From positions 1 through 39,940 of the forward strand of contig CAJFPJ010000036.1 in assembly GCA_904399395.1 (NCBI GenBank): DNA of 39,940 bases, written 5' to 3'. Made by a program: the position numbers and the translations under genes. How positions within the stretch are numbered: position 1 is the first letter of the stretch; each line of letters starts with the position of its first letter. Positions 25,246-32,873 of the stretch are shown here, piece after piece. Origin of the DNA: an uncultured Clostridia bacterium (lineage in GTDB: Bacteria; Bacillota; Clostridia; Oscillospirales; Acutalibacteraceae). The notes beneath the pieces are model-generated. The model saw nothing but the letters and a program-made list of their open reading frames with translations, did no database searches and was not told where the DNA came from.

Positions 25246-25812
25246 ATGTCATTTGGAAAAAGACAGTTGGTTTTGGCAGCACTGGTGGTAGCCCTGGGAG
25301 CCGCCGTATATTTGAACTGGCAGTTTACCGGCGATAATGCAGCGCTGACGGCTACCAGCACGCTCAGTTCGGAAAAAAACGTAGGGGAGGCACAGTTGGT
25401 GAATGCTTCCGCTTCTTCGGGAGAGTCTTCTGAAAGTTCGTCCGGTACTTCCTCCAAATCCTCGGAGGATTGGTTTGCAGACGCGAAGCTGTCGCGGCAG
25501 AAAGCAAGGGATGAATCGGTGGAACTGCTGGAAAAGGTGCTGGAGGATGCGGGAGAGAGCGCAGAGGCTAAGAAGGAAGCTGTTGCAAAGTCAGCTGAGA
25601 TTGCCCAGAATATCCTAAAGGAAAACAATATAGAGAGCCTGATCCGTGCAAAGGGATTTGGGGATTGTGTGGTATTCATTCAGAATGGTGAGTGCAGCGT
25701 TGTCATTAAAGGGGGAAAATCTGTAGAGAATGGCTCTGTTATTATAAAGGATATCGTCATGGGGCAGGCAGATATCGAATACGATAAGATCAAAATTATT
25801 GAAAATACATAG
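25246..25812 (+). CDS. spoIIIAH: Stage III sporulation protein AH
   Basis: A 188-residue protein that spans the mother-cell membrane once (about residues 7-24) and pairs with SpoIIQ from the forespore to join the two membranes. A Ser-rich linker (about 60-80) precedes the conserved YscJ/FliF-like domain (KARDESVELLEKVLEDAGESAEAKKEAVAKSAEIAQ and KGFGDCVVFIQNGECSVVI). The ATG at 25246 has AGGAGGAGAGACAA upstream. Last gene of the operon; a terminator follows at 25823. Confidence 0.95.
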   Translation: MSFGKRQLVLAALVVALGAAVYLNWQFTGDNAALTATSTLSSEKNVGEAQLVNASASSGESSESSSGTSSKSSEDWFADAKLSRQKARDESVELLEKVLEDAGESAEAKKEAVAKSAEIAQNILKENNIESLIRAKGFGDCVVFIQNGECSVVIKGGKSVENGSVIIKDIVMGQADIEYDKIKIIENT

Positions 25813-25822
25813 GAGATGGGGA

Positions 25823-25867
25823 ATCTCCCGGTCCGCGCAGAGAAAAGGCGGCCGGGGGATTTTTTTG
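25823..25867 (+). terminator. Intrinsic terminator of the spoIIIA operon
   Basis: ATCTCCCGG (25823-25831) pairs with CCGGGGGAT (25852-25860), followed by seven T. Confidence 0.85.
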
Positions 25868-25902
25868 GATTCACGCTGAAAAAGAATTCAATAAAAGGGG
25901 TG

Positions 25903-25931
25903 TTGCGGGGGATAGGACTATGGTGTATAAT
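25903..25931 (+). promoter_or_regulatory. Promoter of the nusB-ispA operon
   Basis: TTGCGG (25903-25908), 17-bp spacer, perfect TATAAT (25926-25931). Confidence 0.7.
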
Positions 25932-25937
25932 AAATAA

Positions 25938-26186
25938 AAAAGCGGATCCTGTCTAAGCAAGATAAAATTTTCCTATTTTACATTTTGTTTGGCTTTCTGT
26001 ATTTGGTAAAAATAGCGCCTGCAGGCTCTCTTTTGTTGCAGGCCGAGAGTTTTTTAGAACTTTGAAAATTGTGGAAGCTTGAAAAAAGAATGGTTTCAGC
26101 CCCTGCCGAATGGGCAGGAGAGCTTGAGAACGGATTCATAGCCCTCCACAGCAGTGGAGGGTATTTTTTATACTACGGAGGGAAAA
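25938..26186 (+). promoter_or_regulatory. Long structured leader of nusB with two terminator-like hairpins
   Basis: About 250 nt between the promoter and the nusB start with no coding frame. At 26017-26055 two alternative hairpins compete: GCCTGCA/TGCAGGC (26017-26023 with 26037-26043) and GGCTCTC/GAGAGTT (26024-26030 with 26045-26051), the latter running into six T. Next comes CCTGCC-GAAT-GGGCAGG (26102-26118). A second terminator (CCCTCCAC 26142-26149 with GTGGAGGG 26154-26161, then TATTTTTTA) lies directly before the nusB ribosome site. I match it to no riboswitch class that I know. Confidence 0.6.
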
Positions 26187-26684
26187 ATGAAACGAAGAGA
26201 AGCAAGGGAGCAGGCCTTTATCCTGCTGTTTGAGCAGAGCCTGAATCATGATAGCATGGAGCAGATTATCGAGACCGCTGAGCTGTGCGGCGAAGGAACC
26301 TATATGATAGATGAATTTGCAGAGCGCCTGGCCCTCTGTGCTGAGAAAAACCAGCCGGATCTGGACAAAATCATTGAAGATAATATCCGGGGCTGGAAGA
26401 TGAATCGTCTTTCAAAGGTTTCTCTGGCGATTCTGCGTCTCGCTCTCTGCGAGATCCTGTATGAGGACGAGATTCCTATGAGCGTATCCATCAATGAAGC
26501 GGTAGAGTTGGCTAAGAAATACGGCGGAAGAGAAGATGCCCCCTTTGTAAACGGCCTTTTGGGGGCCGTGTCGAGAAATATGCAAAAGGAAGGCACCTCT
26601 CAGAAGGCAGAGGACGTAAGTGAGAAAACCGTCGAAGATGGGAATGCGGCTGTTACGGAGGAGAGTTGTGATGCCGGGAAATAA
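26187..26684 (+). CDS. nusB: Transcription antitermination factor NusB
   Basis: All-helical RNA-binding protein that with NusE (S10) forms the antitermination complex on rRNA transcripts. The 165-residue product begins MKRREAREQAFILLFEQSL, the Arg-rich boxA-binding helix, and contains LSKVSLAILRLALCEILYEDEIPMSVSINEAVELAKKYG and FVNGLLGAVSR, the family core. An acidic, probably disordered tail of about 30 residues follows. The ATG at 26187 follows ACGGAGGG, just behind a terminator hairpin, so expression may be set by attenuation. It overlaps the next gene by 14 nt. Confidence 0.95.
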   Translation: MKRREAREQAFILLFEQSLNHDSMEQIIETAELCGEGTYMIDEFAERLALCAEKNQPDLDKIIEDNIRGWKMNRLSKVSLAILRLALCEILYEDEIPMSVSINEAVELAKKYGGREDAPFVNGLLGAVSRNMQKEGTSQKAEDVSEKTVEDGNAAVTEESCDAGK

Positions 26685-27642
26685 AATCCTGGGGATCGAC
26701 ACCAGCAATTATACAACTTCTGTGGCTTTGTATGGGGATGGAGAGGTTGTGCAGAAAAAGAAGCTTTTGCCTGTAAAGCCTGGAGAACTGGGTCTGAGGC
26801 AGAGCGACGCTGTGTTTCATCATACTCAGCAGCTGCCGTCTCTCATGGAAGAGCTTATGGAACCGGTATCGGATAAAATAGAGGCAATAGGCGTTTCCGT
26901 CCGCCCCCGAGATCAAGAGGGATCCTATATGCCCTGTTTTACAGTGGGGGCTTCTAGCAGCCGTATACTGGCCGCAGCCCTTCATATTCCGTTATTTACC
27001 TTTTCTCATCAGGCAGGGCATATTGCGGCTGCATTGTTTTCCGCTGGAAAACTCTCTTGGCTGAAAGAAGAAAATCCTTTTCTGGCGTTTCATGTTTCTG
27101 GCGGGACCACAGAAGCCCTGTGGGTCACACCCAAAAACGGAAGGTTGCAAATCGAACTGGCTGCCCGTTCTTTGGATTTAAAGGGGGGACAGGCTGTGGA
27201 TCGTGTGGGAGGAATGCTGGGACTCCCCTTTCCTTCCGGAAAATATCTGGAAGAATTGGCTCTGCAATCAAAGGCACGGTTTTCCATACGTCCGTCCATG
27301 AAGGGGGCCGATTGTTCTCTTTCCGGTGTAGAAAATCAGTGCGCGGCTCTTATCAAAAAAGGGACATCGAAAGAAGATGTAGCCCTCTTCTGCCTGCTGT
27401 CTGTAGAAGCGGCCCTTACAGCGATGGGGGAAGCTCTTCTGAAGGAAAGACCTGGCTGCCCCATATTGTTTGCGGGAGGCGTCATGAGTAACTCTATCCT
27501 GCGGAAAGATTTGATGGAACGCTTTGACGCATCCTTTGCGGAGCCTGCCTTTTCTGCAGACAACGCGGCTGGAGTTGCTGTTTTGGCTGCTCTGGCGATG
27601 CAGTCTTCAAAGGGAGGAGGAGGCATATGCAGCCATCCCTGA
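26671..27642 (+). CDS. TsaD/Kae1 (peptidase M22) paralogue
   Basis: A 323-residue ASKHA-fold protein of the Gcp/Kae1 family. It shows the N-terminal phosphate loop ILGIDTSNYTTSVAL, the metal-binding HxxxH pair in FSHQAGHIAAAL (His113, His117), LAFHVSGGTTEAL, LDLKGGQAVDRVG and the C-terminal FAGGVMSNSILR. Canonical TsaD, which makes t6A in tRNA with TsaB and TsaE, has a longer HH-x-E-x-H region; this shorter form between nusB and xseA is the second, functionally uncharacterised copy common in Clostridia. The true tsaD is presumably elsewhere. The ATG at 26671 follows GGAGGAGAGTTGTG. It overlaps xseA by 16 nt. Confidence 0.85.
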   Translation: MPGNKILGIDTSNYTTSVALYGDGEVVQKKKLLPVKPGELGLRQSDAVFHHTQQLPSLMEELMEPVSDKIEAIGVSVRPRDQEGSYMPCFTVGASSSRILAAALHIPLFTFSHQAGHIAAALFSAGKLSWLKEENPFLAFHVSGGTTEALWVTPKNGRLQIELAARSLDLKGGQAVDRVGGMLGLPFPSGKYLEELALQSKARFSIRPSMKGADCSLSGVENQCAALIKKGTSKEDVALFCLLSVEAALTAMGEALLKERPGCPILFAGGVMSNSILRKDLMERFDASFAEPAFSADNAAGVAVLAALAMQSSKGGGGICSHP

Positions 27643-28877
27643 AGGTAACAGTTTCACAGCTGAACACATATATTCGTTCCCGAATGGAGGAGGACCCCGC
27701 CCTGCAAAGCCTTTTTGTAGTGGGCGAAATTTCCAATTTTACGGATCATTATCGTTCAGGGCACCTATATTTATCCTTGAAAGATGAGAAATCTGTTATT
27801 CGGGCGGTGATGTTTGCCCAATATGCCAGAAGGCTTCGGTTTCGCCCAGAGGATGGAATGAAGGTTATCGCCCGGGGGCATGTGGGGGTATACGAGGCTA
27901 ACGGGCAGTATCAACTTTATATTGAAGATATGCAGCCGGATGGCCTTGGCGCTTTGAATTTGGCTTTTGAGCAACTCAAACAGAAGTTGGAAAAGGAAGG
28001 ACTCTTTGCTCAGGAGAGAAAGAAACCTTTACCGAAGTATCCGGAGCGAATTGGAGTGATAACCTCTCCAACAGGAGCGGCAGTGCAGGATATAACAACC
28101 ATCTTGGCTCGGCGCTTCCCTTTGGCAGAAATTGTTTTCTGTCCCGTCCTTGTCCAAGGGGAGGGAGCGGCGCCTCAGATTGTAAAGGCCCTAGAAGAGA
28201 TGAACCGGCGGCAGGCAGCAGATGTAATTATCTTAGGCCGTGGCGGAGGTTCTCTTGAGGATCTGTGGGCCTTTAATGAGGAGAGCGTAGCCAGGGCAGT
28301 GGCAGCTTCCCAGATTCCGGTGATCTCTGCCGTAGGGCATGAGACAGATTTTACTATCTGCGACTTTGCGGCGGACTGCCGGGCGGCTACGCCCTCTGCC
28401 GCCGCAGAACTGGCGGTGCCGGATCAGCTGGCTTTGAAAGCATTTCTGCTCTCAGTGGAGGGAAGCCTTGTAAGGCAAGTATTGGGAATTCTGGAACGAT
28501 CTCGTCAGAGATTGGATGAACTCGTGGGCCGCTCTCCCCTTATGCAGCCTCAGAAGTTGTTTGGGGAACCGGCCAATCGTTTGCAACAACTGCAGGAAGC
28601 GCTTGAAAGGGCTGCTCGAGGAGCTGTTTCTGAAAAGCGGCATGCATTTTCTCTGCAAGCGGAAAAGTTGCAGGCTTTGAGCCCTCTTGCCGTTTTGGGA
28701 AGGGGCTATTCCATTGCAGAGAAGGAGGGTGCCCTTCTGAAATCTGTGAAAGAAGTCCTCCCGGGGGATACGATCCGGGCACATCTGCGTGATGGATATA
28801 TGGATTGCACAGTGCAGAAAAAAGCATTCAGTAAAGCGGTGCAAAAACGGAAAGGTAGGACGGAAAATGGCAGCTAA
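27627..28877 (+). CDS. xseA: Exodeoxyribonuclease VII large subunit
   Basis: Catalytic subunit of the single-strand-specific, metal-independent exonuclease VII. The 416-residue protein has the N-terminal OB fold (VTVSQLNTYIRSRMEEDPALQSLFVVGEISNF...GHLYLSLKD), then the nuclease core (RIGVITSPTGAAVQDI, DVIILGRGGGSLEDLWAFNEE, SAVGHETDFTICDFAADCRAATPSAAAE), then a long coiled coil and a C-terminal RGYSI segment. Start ATG after GGAGGAGGCAT. It overlaps xseB by 11 nt. Confidence 0.97.
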   Translation: MQPSLKVTVSQLNTYIRSRMEEDPALQSLFVVGEISNFTDHYRSGHLYLSLKDEKSVIRAVMFAQYARRLRFRPEDGMKVIARGHVGVYEANGQYQLYIEDMQPDGLGALNLAFEQLKQKLEKEGLFAQERKKPLPKYPERIGVITSPTGAAVQDITTILARRFPLAEIVFCPVLVQGEGAAPQIVKALEEMNRRQAADVIILGRGGGSLEDLWAFNEESVARAVAASQIPVISAVGHETDFTICDFAADCRAATPSAAAELAVPDQLALKAFLLSVEGSLVRQVLGILERSRQRLDELVGRSPLMQPQKLFGEPANRLQQLQEALERAARGAVSEKRHAFSLQAEKLQALSPLAVLGRGYSIAEKEGALLKSVKEVLPGDTIRAHLRDGYMDCTVQKKAFSKAVQKRKGRTENGS

Positions 28878-29073
28878 GGCGATGACGTTCGAACAGGCTA
28901 TGAAACGGTTAGAGGAAATCGTGACCAGATTAGAAAGTGGCGACGAGTCTCTGGAAGGTTCTTTAAAGCTATTTGAAGAAGGCACGGCGCTTTCCTCCCA
29001 GTGCTATAAAAAACTGGAGAAAGCGGAACAAAAGATCCGCACCCTAGCAGGAGAAAAGGAGGACGCAGAATGA
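28867..29073 (+). CDS. xseB: Exodeoxyribonuclease VII small subunit
   Basis: A 68-residue two-helix protein that binds the coiled coil of XseA in several copies. FEQAMKRLEEIVTRLESGDESLEGSLKLFEEG is the family signature, followed by LEKAEQKIRTLAG. The ATG at 28867 lies within the end of xseA after GTAGGACGGAAA, and the stop overlaps the ispA start (ATGA). The gene order xseA-xseB-ispA is conserved in Firmicutes. Confidence 0.96.
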   Translation: MAAKAMTFEQAMKRLEEIVTRLESGDESLEGSLKLFEEGTALSSQCYKKLEKAEQKIRTLAGEKEDAE

Positions 29074-29957
29074 CGGAGGAACGACTGCAATATTACCAAA
29101 CGATGCTGGAAGCCAAGCTGAATTCGTATCTTCCAGAAACGGGCCCCCAGCAAGCAGATGTTGCCGCTGCCATGCGGTACAGCCTTTTAGAAGGGGGGAA
29201 GCGTATTCGCCCCATCCTTCTTTTGGAATTCTGCCGTGTCTGCGGCGGCAACCCGGAAAAAGTTCTTCCCTTTGCATGTGCTGTGGAGATGATTCACACC
29301 TATTCCCTCATACACGATGACCTCCCTTGCATGGATGACGACAACATGCGCCGAGGCAGGCCCTCTAATCATATCATGTTTGGAGAAGCATCCGCTCTCC
29401 TGGCGGGCGACGCCCTTCTTACTATGGCTTTTGAAATTATGAGCGGGGAAGAGGCTGTAAGTGCTGTAGGAGCGGAGAGAGCCATTAAAGCTGCCAATAT
29501 TCTGGCTTTTCGGGCAGGAGCGGCAGGGATGATCGGGGGGCAGCAGATCGATCTGATGAGCGAAGGGCGGGGGATTACATTGGATATTCTCCGCACTATG
29601 GATGAAAAGAAGACCGGTGCTCTGATTTCTGCAGCCTGCCGGATGGGCTGTGCCCTTGCGGGAGCTGGTGCAGAAAAGGAAGAAGCCGCTGGCCGGTATG
29701 CTTGGGCTATGGGCCTTGCGTTTCAGATTGTAGATGATATTCTGGATGCCACCGGCACAGAAGAGGAACTTGGCAAGCCTGTGCACAGCGATGCCGGAAG
29801 AGATAAAAATACCTATGTATCCTTTTTGGGGCTTTCAGAGGCTTCTACGGAGGCACAGCGGTTGACAAAAGCGGCTGTGGACGAGCTGGATTCCTTTGGG
29901 GCGGAAGCGACTTTCCTGAAAGAACTCACGGAGGAACTCTGCACCCGGAGAAAATAA
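29070..29957 (+). CDS. ispA: Farnesyl/geranyl diphosphate synthase
   Basis: Trans-isoprenyl diphosphate synthase that condenses DMAPP with IPP. The 295-residue protein has GGKRIRPIL, the first aspartate-rich motif HDDLPCMDDDNMRRG (DDLPCMDD at 83-90), GGQQIDL, and the second motif FQIVDDILD (222-226). The length and the residues before the first motif suit the farnesyl synthase group, but chain length is not certain from sequence. It uses IspH product made by the fusion gene elsewhere in this window. It ends the nusB operon. Confidence 0.95.
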   Translation: MTEERLQYYQTMLEAKLNSYLPETGPQQADVAAAMRYSLLEGGKRIRPILLLEFCRVCGGNPEKVLPFACAVEMIHTYSLIHDDLPCMDDDNMRRGRPSNHIMFGEASALLAGDALLTMAFEIMSGEEAVSAVGAERAIKAANILAFRAGAAGMIGGQQIDLMSEGRGITLDILRTMDEKKTGALISAACRMGCALAGAGAEKEEAAGRYAWAMGLAFQIVDDILDATGTEEELGKPVHSDAGRDKNTYVSFLGLSEASTEAQRLTKAAVDELDSFGAEATFLKELTEELCTRRK

Positions 29958-29963
29958 TGAAAC

Positions 29964-29992
29964 TTGACTTTGAAGTGTAATCACCATATAAT
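29964..29992 (+). promoter_or_regulatory. Near-consensus sigma-A promoter just after ispA
   Basis: TTGACT (29964-29969), 17-bp spacer, perfect TATAAT (29987-29992). Confidence 0.8.
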
Positions 29993-29998
29993 GATTGA

Positions 29999-30073
29999 GA
30001 AAAGAAGGAAATAGTATACTATATCGTTCACATGCCTATTTCTCAGAAAAGCGCCTTTTTAGGCGCTTTTTGT
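29999..30073 (+). ncRNA. Candidate small RNA of about 75 nt
   Basis: The segment is bounded by the promoter at 29964-29992 and the terminator at 30048-30073 and contains no reading frame with a ribosome site. It can fold: GAAATAG near 30009 pairs with CTATTTC near 30037, and the flanking GAGAAA and TCTC may extend it; ATAGTATACTAT lies in the loop. The alternative is a leader with an attenuator for the membrane protein at 30153. Confidence 0.45.
30048..30073 (+). terminator. Intrinsic terminator
   Basis: AAAAGCGCCT (30048-30057) pairs with AGGCGCTTTT (30062-30071), with four T in the loop and T-rich exit. It closes the ispA operon and the candidate small RNA. Confidence 0.88.
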
Positions 30074-30152
30074 TTAACGATAGCCTCCTGATCCCAAGAA
30101 GGAAAATCTATACTTTCTCTCTGTATATGATGGAGACGTTTGCCTAGGAAAG

Positions 30153-30413
30153 ATGTTTCAGAGAAAAGGGAAGGATATTTTGGGAATGATATGGTGTATC
30201 GTGGGCGGCGCTGTTGTAGCGCTGATAGGTTTTATTCTGATGTTGAAGCCGGGTGTTGTATATGGCTTCTTTTCGGATTCTGCAGTGGGAGGGTCCAAAG
30301 AATCGGCTGAGCTATGGATTCGATGGGCCAGAAGCACAGGGATATTGTTTGTAGTTCTGGGAGCGCTGATGGCTGTTCTTCCTCTTCTTCCTATTCGGAT
30401 TTCGTTTTGGTAA
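30153..30413 (+). CDS. Small two-span membrane protein
   Basis: An 86-residue protein with two hydrophobic helices (about residues 11-33 and 61-84) joined by an extracytoplasmic loop with GGSKESAELWIRWARS. The layout resembles small DUF-type membrane proteins (DUF6199-like), but I cannot place it firmly. The ATG follows CTAGGAAAG at short distance. It lies between the ispA terminator and the rplU promoter, so it is a single-gene unit. Confidence 0.6.
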   Translation: MFQRKGKDILGMIWCIVGGAVVALIGFILMLKPGVVYGFFSDSAVGGSKESAELWIRWARSTGILFVVLGALMAVLPLLPIRISFW

Positions 30414-30428
30414 AATCCTGATTTTTAG

Positions 30429-30457
30429 TTGACATTTCCCTTTCTGTATGATAGAGT
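30429..30457 (+). promoter_or_regulatory. Promoter of the rplU-prp-rpmA operon
   Basis: TTGACA (30429-30434), 17-bp spacer, TAGAGT (30452-30457). The -35 box is perfect; the -10 box is moderate. Confidence 0.6.
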
Positions 30458-30474
30458 ATATAAGCCGCATATTG

Positions 30475-30503
30475 CAGGTAATAAGTGGTTTTATGCCCAC
30501 CTG
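30475..30503 (+). promoter_or_regulatory. Candidate L21 leader hairpin
   Basis: In the roughly 80-nt leader of rplU, CAG plus GTGG (30475-30477, 30485-30488) pair with CCAC plus CTG (30497-30503), making a bulged hairpin. Firmicutes often carry an L21 leader RNA for feedback by ribosomal protein; position and size fit, but I could not match the sequence in detail. Confidence 0.4.
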
Positions 30504-30540
30504 TGAATAGCGAGACTGAAATAAAGGCAGGAAAGAAAAT

Positions 30541-30847
30541 GTTTGCAGTAATTGAAACAGGCGGCAAGCAGTATAAGGTTCAGTATGGCGATGTAATCTT
30601 TGTAGAAAAGCTTGCAGCTGAAGAGGATTCCACCGTTGAATTCAAGGTGATTGCTCTCAATGGCGATGACGGCATGAAGATTGGCACTCCTTATGTGGAA
30701 GGCGCTTCTGTGACCGGTAAGGTTCTGAAGAATGGCAAGGCCAAGAAAATCACTGTGTTTACCTATAAGCCTAAGAAGGGTGAAAAGCGCAAGATGGGTC
30801 ACCGTCAGCCTTACACCAAGGTTCAGATTGAAGCGATCAATGCCTGA
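30541..30847 (+). CDS. rplU: 50S ribosomal protein L21
   Basis: A 102-residue 23S rRNA-binding protein of the large subunit. [18 protein letters not shown] is the family N-terminus and [27 protein letters not shown] the conserved basic C-terminus. The ATG follows AGGAAAGAAA. It heads the conserved Firmicutes order rplU-prp-rpmA. Confidence 0.98.
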
Positions 30848-30867
30848 GTATTGGGAAGCTCAGAGAA

Positions 30868-31188
30868 ATGATTGAGACTGAGTTTTTCACAACATCTTCT
30901 GGCGAACTCCTTGGTTTTTCCATGAAAGGTCATTCCGGCAGCGCAGAAGCGGGATATGACATTGTATGCGCGGCGGTTTCTTCTGCAGCGTATATGACGG
31001 TCAATACAGTGACGGATATTCTGCATGTGGATGCGCGAATTGCCGTAGATGACGGATTCCTTCGGATCCGGGTTAATGAGAAGGATGCCAGAAGTTGCCG
31101 CAGTATTTTTGCGGGCTTTAAGCTTCATATGACGGGGCTTGAAGAACAGTATCCAAAGAATATAAAAGTATGTTATACGGAGGTGTAA
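30868..31188 (+). CDS. prp: Ribosomal-processing cysteine protease Prp
   Basis: Cysteine protease that removes the N-terminal extension of ribosomal protein L27 in Firmicutes; the cleavage is essential in Staphylococcus aureus. The 106-residue product has the catalytic His22 (KGHSGSAEAG) and Cys34 (GYDIVCAAVSSAAYMTVNT) at the same positions as the characterised enzyme. Its substrate is the next gene, 3 bp away, whose N-terminus carries the expected cleavage site. Confidence 0.95.
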   Translation: MIETEFFTTSSGELLGFSMKGHSGSAEAGYDIVCAAVSSAAYMTVNTVTDILHVDARIAVDDGFLRIRVNEKDARSCRSIFAGFKLHMTGLEEQYPKNIKVCYTEV

Positions 31189-31191
31189 GGA

Positions 31192-31476
31192 ATGCTGAAG
31201 ATTAATATTCAGTTATTCGCTCATAAAAAGGGAATGGGTTCCACCAAAAACGGCCGTGATTCCGAATCCAAACGTCTTGGCGTTAAGCGTGCGGATGGTC
31301 AGTTTGTGCTTGCAGGAAACATTCTGGTAAAGCAGCGCGGGACTCATATTCATCCCGGTGAGAATGTAGGAAGAGGTTCCGATGATTCTCTCTTTGCTCT
31401 GGTAGACGGCAAGGTAAAATTTGAGCGCTTTGGCCGTGACCGTAAGAAGGTCAGTGTTTACGCTGTAGAGCAGTAA
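31192..31476 (+). CDS. rpmA: 50S ribosomal protein L27 with cleavable N-terminus
   Basis: A 94-residue protein whose N-terminal tail reaches the peptidyl-transferase centre. Residues 1-9 (MLKINIQLF) are the Firmicutes extension removed by Prp after Phe9, leaving [21 protein letters not shown] as the mature start. The core [21 protein letters not shown] is standard. The ATG follows GGAGGTGTAAGGA. A strong terminator follows at 31487. Confidence 0.98.
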   Translation: MLKINIQLFAHKKGMGSTKNGRDSESKRLGVKRADGQFVLAGNILVKQRGTHIHPGENVGRGSDDSLFALVDGKVKFERFGRDRKKVSVYAVEQ

Positions 31477-31486
31477 GCGGGCTACT

Positions 31487-31517
31487 AAATCCCGGGCAGT
31501 TTTGCCCGGGATTTTTT
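31487..31517 (+). terminator. Intrinsic terminator after rpmA
   Basis: AAATCCCGGGCA (31487-31498) pairs with TGCCCGGGATTT (31503-31514), followed by a T-run. Confidence 0.93.
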
Positions 31518-31586
31518 TGAATGGAATGCATTTTGCAGGGAAGAGAAAACCTGCTGATTATAAAAGAAACGGCGGAGTCGAAAGCT

Positions 31587-32858
31587 ATGTTTATAGACAG
31601 TGCAAAAATACGAATCAAAGCGGGCGACGGCGGAAACGGAGCAGTTTCCTTCCGCCGCGAAAAATATGTGGCTGCAGGCGGGCCGGACGGAGGCGATGGC
31701 GGCCGAGGCGGAAATATTGTTTTCCAAGTGGACGATAATCTTTCCACACTAGCGGACTTTCGTTATAAGAGAAAATATACGGCGGCGAGAGGCGAGAACG
31801 GTAGAGGAAGCCGCTGCAATGGAAAAAGTGCCGAAGATCTGACAATTTATGTTCCACGAGGGACGCTGCTGAAGGATGCGCAAACCGGCCGTTTGATTGC
31901 GGATCTTTCTTCGGACGAGCCTCAGATTATCGCCAGGGGTGGTAAGGGAGGTTGGGGAAACATACATTTTGCAACGCCCACCCGGCAGGTTCCCCGATTT
32001 GCCAAGCCTGGCGCTCCCGGGGAGGAAATGGAACTCCAACTGGAATTGAAACTTTTGGCAGATGTAGGTTTGGTAGGGTATCCAAATGTAGGAAAATCCA
32101 CCTTGGTTTCAGTTGTCAGCGATGCAAAGCCCAATATAGCCAATTATCATTTTACAACCATTACTCCCGTGCTGGGAGTGGTGCGCATGGGTGAAGGTAG
32201 CTCCTTTGTCATGGCAGACATTCCCGGGTTGATCGAAGGGGCGGGAGAAGGTGTAGGATTGGGACATCAGTTTCTTCGCCATGTGGATCGGTGCCGCCTT
32301 CTGGTTCACATAGTGGATGTTTCCGGTAGCGAGGGCCGGGATCCAAAGGAAGATTTCCGGGTGATCAACGCGGAACTTGCCAAATTTGATCCGGAGCTTG
32401 CAAAACGACCTATGCTGGTGGCGGGCAATAAATGCGATCTCACCGATGATGAGACTGTGGAGGATTTCGGGAAGTTTGTCCGGGAGCAGGGGTATGAATT
32501 CTTCCCCATTATGGCGGCCATTCGCTATCAGGTGGATCCGCTGCTCAACCGGATACAGGAGATGCTCTCCAAGCTGCCGCCTATCCGGCAGTATGAGCCG
32601 GAACCGGAGCCCCAGGCTGCTGTGGAAGAGTTGGGACGCCACGAGGTGACCGTCACAGTCCAAGATGGCATATATGTAGTGGAGGGCGCCTGGTTGTTGC
32701 AGGTGATTCGTTCTGTGAATTTTGATGATTATGAATCTCTTCAATATTTTCAGCGCACTCTCATGCAGACGGGCGTCATAGATGCTCTGCGGCAGGCGGG
32801 CATTCAAGAAGGGGATACCGTCAGTATGTACGATTTGGAATTTGATTTTATTGAATAA
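31587..32858 (+). CDS. obgE: GTPase Obg
   Basis: Essential GTPase in 50S assembly and the stringent/sporulation network. The 423-residue protein has a Gly-rich Obg domain (residues 1 to about 157; GDGGNGAVSFRREKYVAAGG), a G domain with P-loop GYPNVGKST (164-172), DIPGLIEGA (switch II), NKCDL, and a C-terminal OCT domain typical of Gram-positive Obg (VTVQDGIYVVEGAWL...SVNFDDYESLQYFQRTL). The ATG at 31587 begins the standard MFIDSAKIRIKAG; GGCGGAG lies about 10 nt upstream. Confidence 0.97.
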   Translation: MFIDSAKIRIKAGDGGNGAVSFRREKYVAAGGPDGGDGGRGGNIVFQVDDNLSTLADFRYKRKYTAARGENGRGSRCNGKSAEDLTIYVPRGTLLKDAQTGRLIADLSSDEPQIIARGGKGGWGNIHFATPTRQVPRFAKPGAPGEEMELQLELKLLADVGLVGYPNVGKSTLVSVVSDAKPNIANYHFTTITPVLGVVRMGEGSSFVMADIPGLIEGAGEGVGLGHQFLRHVDRCRLLVHIVDVSGSEGRDPKEDFRVINAELAKFDPELAKRPMLVAGNKCDLTDDETVEDFGKFVREQGYEFFPIMAAIRYQVDPLLNRIQEMLSKLPPIRQYEPEPEPQAAVEELGRHEVTVTVQDGIYVVEGAWLLQVIRSVNFDDYESLQYFQRTLMQTGVIDALRQAGIQEGDTVSMYDLEFDFIE

Positions 32859-32873
32859 AGAGGGGGGCTGGAA

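Noticed and set aside
26017-26051. H-type pseudoknot in the nusB leader
   Set aside because: The two stems overlap so that only one nucleotide would have to cross a 7-bp stem; competing alternatives are more likely than a pseudoknot.
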